This document shows positions 62,163 through 64,000 of a stretch of DNA of 64,000 nt, piece after piece (position 1 is the first letter of the stretch; each line of letters begins with the position of its first letter). Location of the stretch: contig JASHNS010000001.1 in the NCBI GenBank assembly GCA_030041515.1, positions 36,005 to 100,004 on the forward strand, read 5' to 3'. Both the position numbers and the translations under genes were made by a program. The stretch is from Acidobacteriaceae bacterium. Lineage in GTDB: Bacteria; Acidobacteriota; Terriglobia; Terriglobales; Acidobacteriaceae. The notes beneath the pieces are model-generated. The model did not search any database and was not told the DNA's origin. It was given only the letters and a program-made list of their open reading frames with translations.

Positions 62163-63527
62163 TCAGTCCACACACTTCACTCTGGCCATTTTCGAGGGCG
62201 GAAGATCGGGTTTTGGGCCGCGTTGTACAGCCCAGTTCAAGACCAGACTCGTGCTATACGCCTTCGCTTCCCATGTCAGACATTCCCTGGCATAGGTCAT
62301 CCCCTGCTTCCGCAATTGCCTAAGAAGAGCCCGATCCTTTGCCAATCCGTACAGGACCCGTTCCATCTGGGATATAACCTCATCCTCATCGCTGACAGAA
62401 ATCTTGTATCCAACTTCCGGGTGAACGATATCTCCTGGGCCCCCGTAGTCCAGAATCACAGGTACGGCTCCGCATGCCAGAGCCTCAAAAACTACCCCGC
62501 CGCCGCCCTCGCGAACAGCGGGCAGCACAACGACATCTGCGGATCGCAGACGCTCCAGCACATCCGGATGCTTCAGCCAGCCGCAGAACGTCACAAAGTT
62601 TTCGATTCCCAGGGACTTTACGAGATTCTCGAGGGTACTCCGTTCCGGCCCGTCACCGATGAGGGTAAAGTGGGCGAGGCCCTCGCGCAAAACCTTGGCG
62701 GCCGCCCGTAGCCCTAAGTAGCAAGCTTTCCGACGGACAAAACCGCCGACAAAGATCAACTCGAGCTTACCGTTCTGTTCAGGGATCCGCAAATCAGAGG
62801 AGCACAAAGAACGAGCTATTCCATTTTCAGGGACAAAAAACAACTTATCTCTATGCTCAGCAAACTCGGTCTGCATATGGGAGGTCGCCAGAATAACGGC
62901 AGAGGCATACCGATAAGTCGATCTGGCGAATGGCATTCTCCGGTAAAATTTCCTGATTCCAAATGTCCATTTCTGTTCGTCCGCCTGACTAAAGCCAGGT
63001 GCGGATCGCAGGCCACCGTTGAGGGGTCCGAGCACGAAAGGTATGGGTCCTTTTCGCAGAAGGTAGGAAAATGGACTCGGAAGCGTGGGGGTCATCGGCA
63101 AGACGCGCAGAACAACGTCGAACTCGCCGGCAAAAATTCGGCTGCGGAGTTGCCGCCATGCAAACCACTCAAAGGCCACGCCGAATGGATACGCCAACGC
63201 CGTCAGCGCTTGCGTATCATAATTGCTTTTTAGAAATGTCCTGAAACACCAGTCGAAGATGCGCTGTAGTCGCGGCATCCGCACGACTTCAATCGCGTGA
63301 AATGGAGCTTTTGCCCGTCGCACCGGAGCCTCCACCCGCTCCTGCACAACAAGTGTAATGTCATGGATCTTGGCGAGCGCGGCCGCATGCGAATAACTGA
63401 CAAACGGGATGCTGACCATCTCCGGATTGCAGTCGGGCGCGAGCACCAGGACGCGAAGCCGGCTCGTGCCCCCTCCCTGTGTGGTACTTGTAGCCATATC
63501 CTCGCTGATGGTGGCGATGCTTCCCAC
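62163..63527 (-). CDS. Glycosyltransferase family 4
   Basis: The GTG at 63527 lies five bases after AGAGG and gives 454 residues. The GT-B donor domain shows LELIFVGGFVRRKACYLGLRA, FTLIGDGPERSTLENLV and the E-x7-E region VVLPAVREGGGGVVFEALACGAVPVI. The N-terminal acceptor half starts LRVLVLAPDCNPEMVSIPFVSY. It transfers a sugar in the glycan pathway with the flippase encoded just upstream. Confidence 0.9.
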   Translation of the reverse strand: MGSIATISEDMATSTTQGGGTSRLRVLVLAPDCNPEMVSIPFVSYSHAAALAKIHDITLVVQERVEAPVRRAKAPFHAIEVVRMPRLQRIFDWCFRTFLKSNYDTQALTALAYPFGVAFEWFAWRQLRSRIFAGEFDVVLRVLPMTPTLPSPFSYLLRKGPIPFVLGPLNGGLRSAPGFSQADEQKWTFGIRKFYRRMPFARSTYRYASAVILATSHMQTEFAEHRDKLFFVPENGIARSLCSSDLRIPEQNGKLELIFVGGFVRRKACYLGLRAAAKVLREGLAHFTLIGDGPERSTLENLVKSLGIENFVTFCGWLKHPDVLERLRSADVVVLPAVREGGGGVVFEALACGAVPVILDYGGPGDIVHPEVGYKISVSDEDEVISQMERVLYGLAKDRALLRQLRKQGMTYARECLTWEAKAYSTSLVLNWAVQRGPKPDLPPSKMARVKCVD

Positions 63528-63614
63528 ATTAACCTCTCAATGCGACGTGCTAGTTGGTCCTACGCAGTCGGGCCGCCAAACATTGCCAGCGGCACTATTT
63601 GCGGCCCCACGGGT

Positions 63615-64000
63615 TCACTCGGTAGCGGGCTGCATGGTGGCAATCGCATCGCGAGCCGGTAGAAACTCCCGAAACAACGACAATGCCTCGGTGATTGGCT
63701 TGGCGCCACGGTGCAGGGCTGTGACCGAACCGAGGTACATCGCGGAAAACAGGGCAGAGATTGACACGAGCCTCACAAGAGCGCCGGCCGCGCCCGGCAA
63801 TGCCCAAAAGCTCGGGAACACGCTCAGGATCAGGTAAGTAGTAGCCGCCGCCAGGATGGACGCCGCGAAGAATTTCCACACGACGGAGAGTACTGACCCC
63901 ATTCCGAGTCCGATCGGCCTTCCAGCATAGGACAAACCAGGGAACATCAGAAGGAAGTAGGAGACCGTCCAGGCCAACGCGACTCCCTCCGGACCCCAGT
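63615..64000 (-). CDS. Wzx-like polysaccharide flippase, C-terminal part (cut by window edge)
   Basis: Only the last ~128 codons are in the window; the frame stays open to the edge. It begins WGPEGVALAWTVSYFLLMFPGL followed by SYAGRPIGLG, two hydrophobic helices (FFAASILAAATTYLILSVF, LVRLVSISALFSAMYLG) and a polar tail. The pattern is typical of the C-terminal end of MOP-superfamily oligosaccharide flippases, which move lipid-linked repeat units across the inner membrane. It is upstream of the GT4 and wecB genes on the same strand. Confidence 0.8.
   Translation of the reverse strand, partial: WGPEGVALAWTVSYFLLMFPGLSYAGRPIGLGMGSVLSVVWKFFAASILAAATTYLILSVFPSFWALPGAAGALVRLVSISALFSAMYLGSVTALHRGAKPITEALSLFREFLPARDAIATMQPATE

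Overview
The window is a GC-rich bacterial chromosome segment given over to cell-surface glycan and specialised metabolism. Three lipoprotein-like repeat proteins with choice-of-anchor-D (ASH-like) and Ig-like modules, a secreted beta-helix protein and the general gene content fit an Acidobacteriota (Terriglobia-like) genome. This placement is inference, because no rRNA or other taxonomic marker is present. No tRNA, rRNA, CRISPR array, transposase, integrase or phage gene was seen.

Region 1 (376-6860, + strand) is the most striking part. It encodes a sulfotransferase-fold protein, an APS-kinase-like domain fused to a PEP-synthase-like dikinase, a SAM methyltransferase, a class I glutamine amidotransferase and a sugar-type nucleotidyltransferase. 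Apart from the fusion, this is the enzyme set that builds the O-methyl phosphoramidate capsule modification of Campylobacter jejuni (Cj1415 CDP-phosphoramidate kinase, Cj1416 CTP:phosphoglutamine cytidylyltransferase, Cj1417 gamma-glutamyl-CDP-amidate hydrolase, Cj1418 L-glutamine kinase, Cj1419/1420 methyltransferases, Cj1421/1422 transferases). I infer a P-N bond (phosphoramidate) pathway in this organism.

Region 2 (7237-18426) holds three paralogous surface lipoproteins on the + strand. They carry 1, 2 and 4 copies of a two-cysteine Ig-like module. Between the second and third sit, on the - strand, a fully coupled rmlB-rmlA-rmlC-rmlD operon (dTDP-L-rhamnose) and an aspartyl/asparaginyl beta-hydroxylase-type dioxygenase.

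Region 3 (18376-27809) carries a C-terminally shortened UbiD decarboxylase, HemB, a PaaK-like adenylate-forming enzyme and a FemAB/GNAT protein on the - strand. A class III aminotransferase follows on the + strand, then an ATP-grasp ligase and an FAD-dependent monooxygenase on the - strand.

Region 4 (27979-58231, all - strand) is a long, tightly packed biosynthetic locus. It has two polysaccharide deacetylase-like proteins, a P450, MetA-like and MetY-like enzymes and a PLP decarboxylase. It also has a fatty-acyl-CoA synthetase, FabG and an AMP ligase, two hexapeptide acyltransferases, two acyl carrier proteins, a heme-oxygenase-like diiron enzyme and FkbH. The remaining genes encode GDP-mannose 6-dehydrogenase, two asparagine-synthase homologues, two paralogous alpha/alpha-barrel proteins and four glycosyltransferases. 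The set resembles an exopolysaccharide locus of the XrtA/PEP-CTERM-associated type crossed with a carrier-protein natural-product cluster. A glycan decorated with acyl, glyceryl and amino-acid groups is the simplest inference.

Region 5 (58666-64000) has a secreted beta-helix protein (+), then UDP-GlcNAc 2-epimerase, a GT4 glycosyltransferase and a Wzx-like flippase cut by the window edge (-). Nucleotide-sugar supply (Rml, WecB, GDP-mannose dehydrogenase), glycosyltransferases and a flippase form a coherent glycan pathway. Regions 1, 3 and 4 probably supply its non-sugar decorations.
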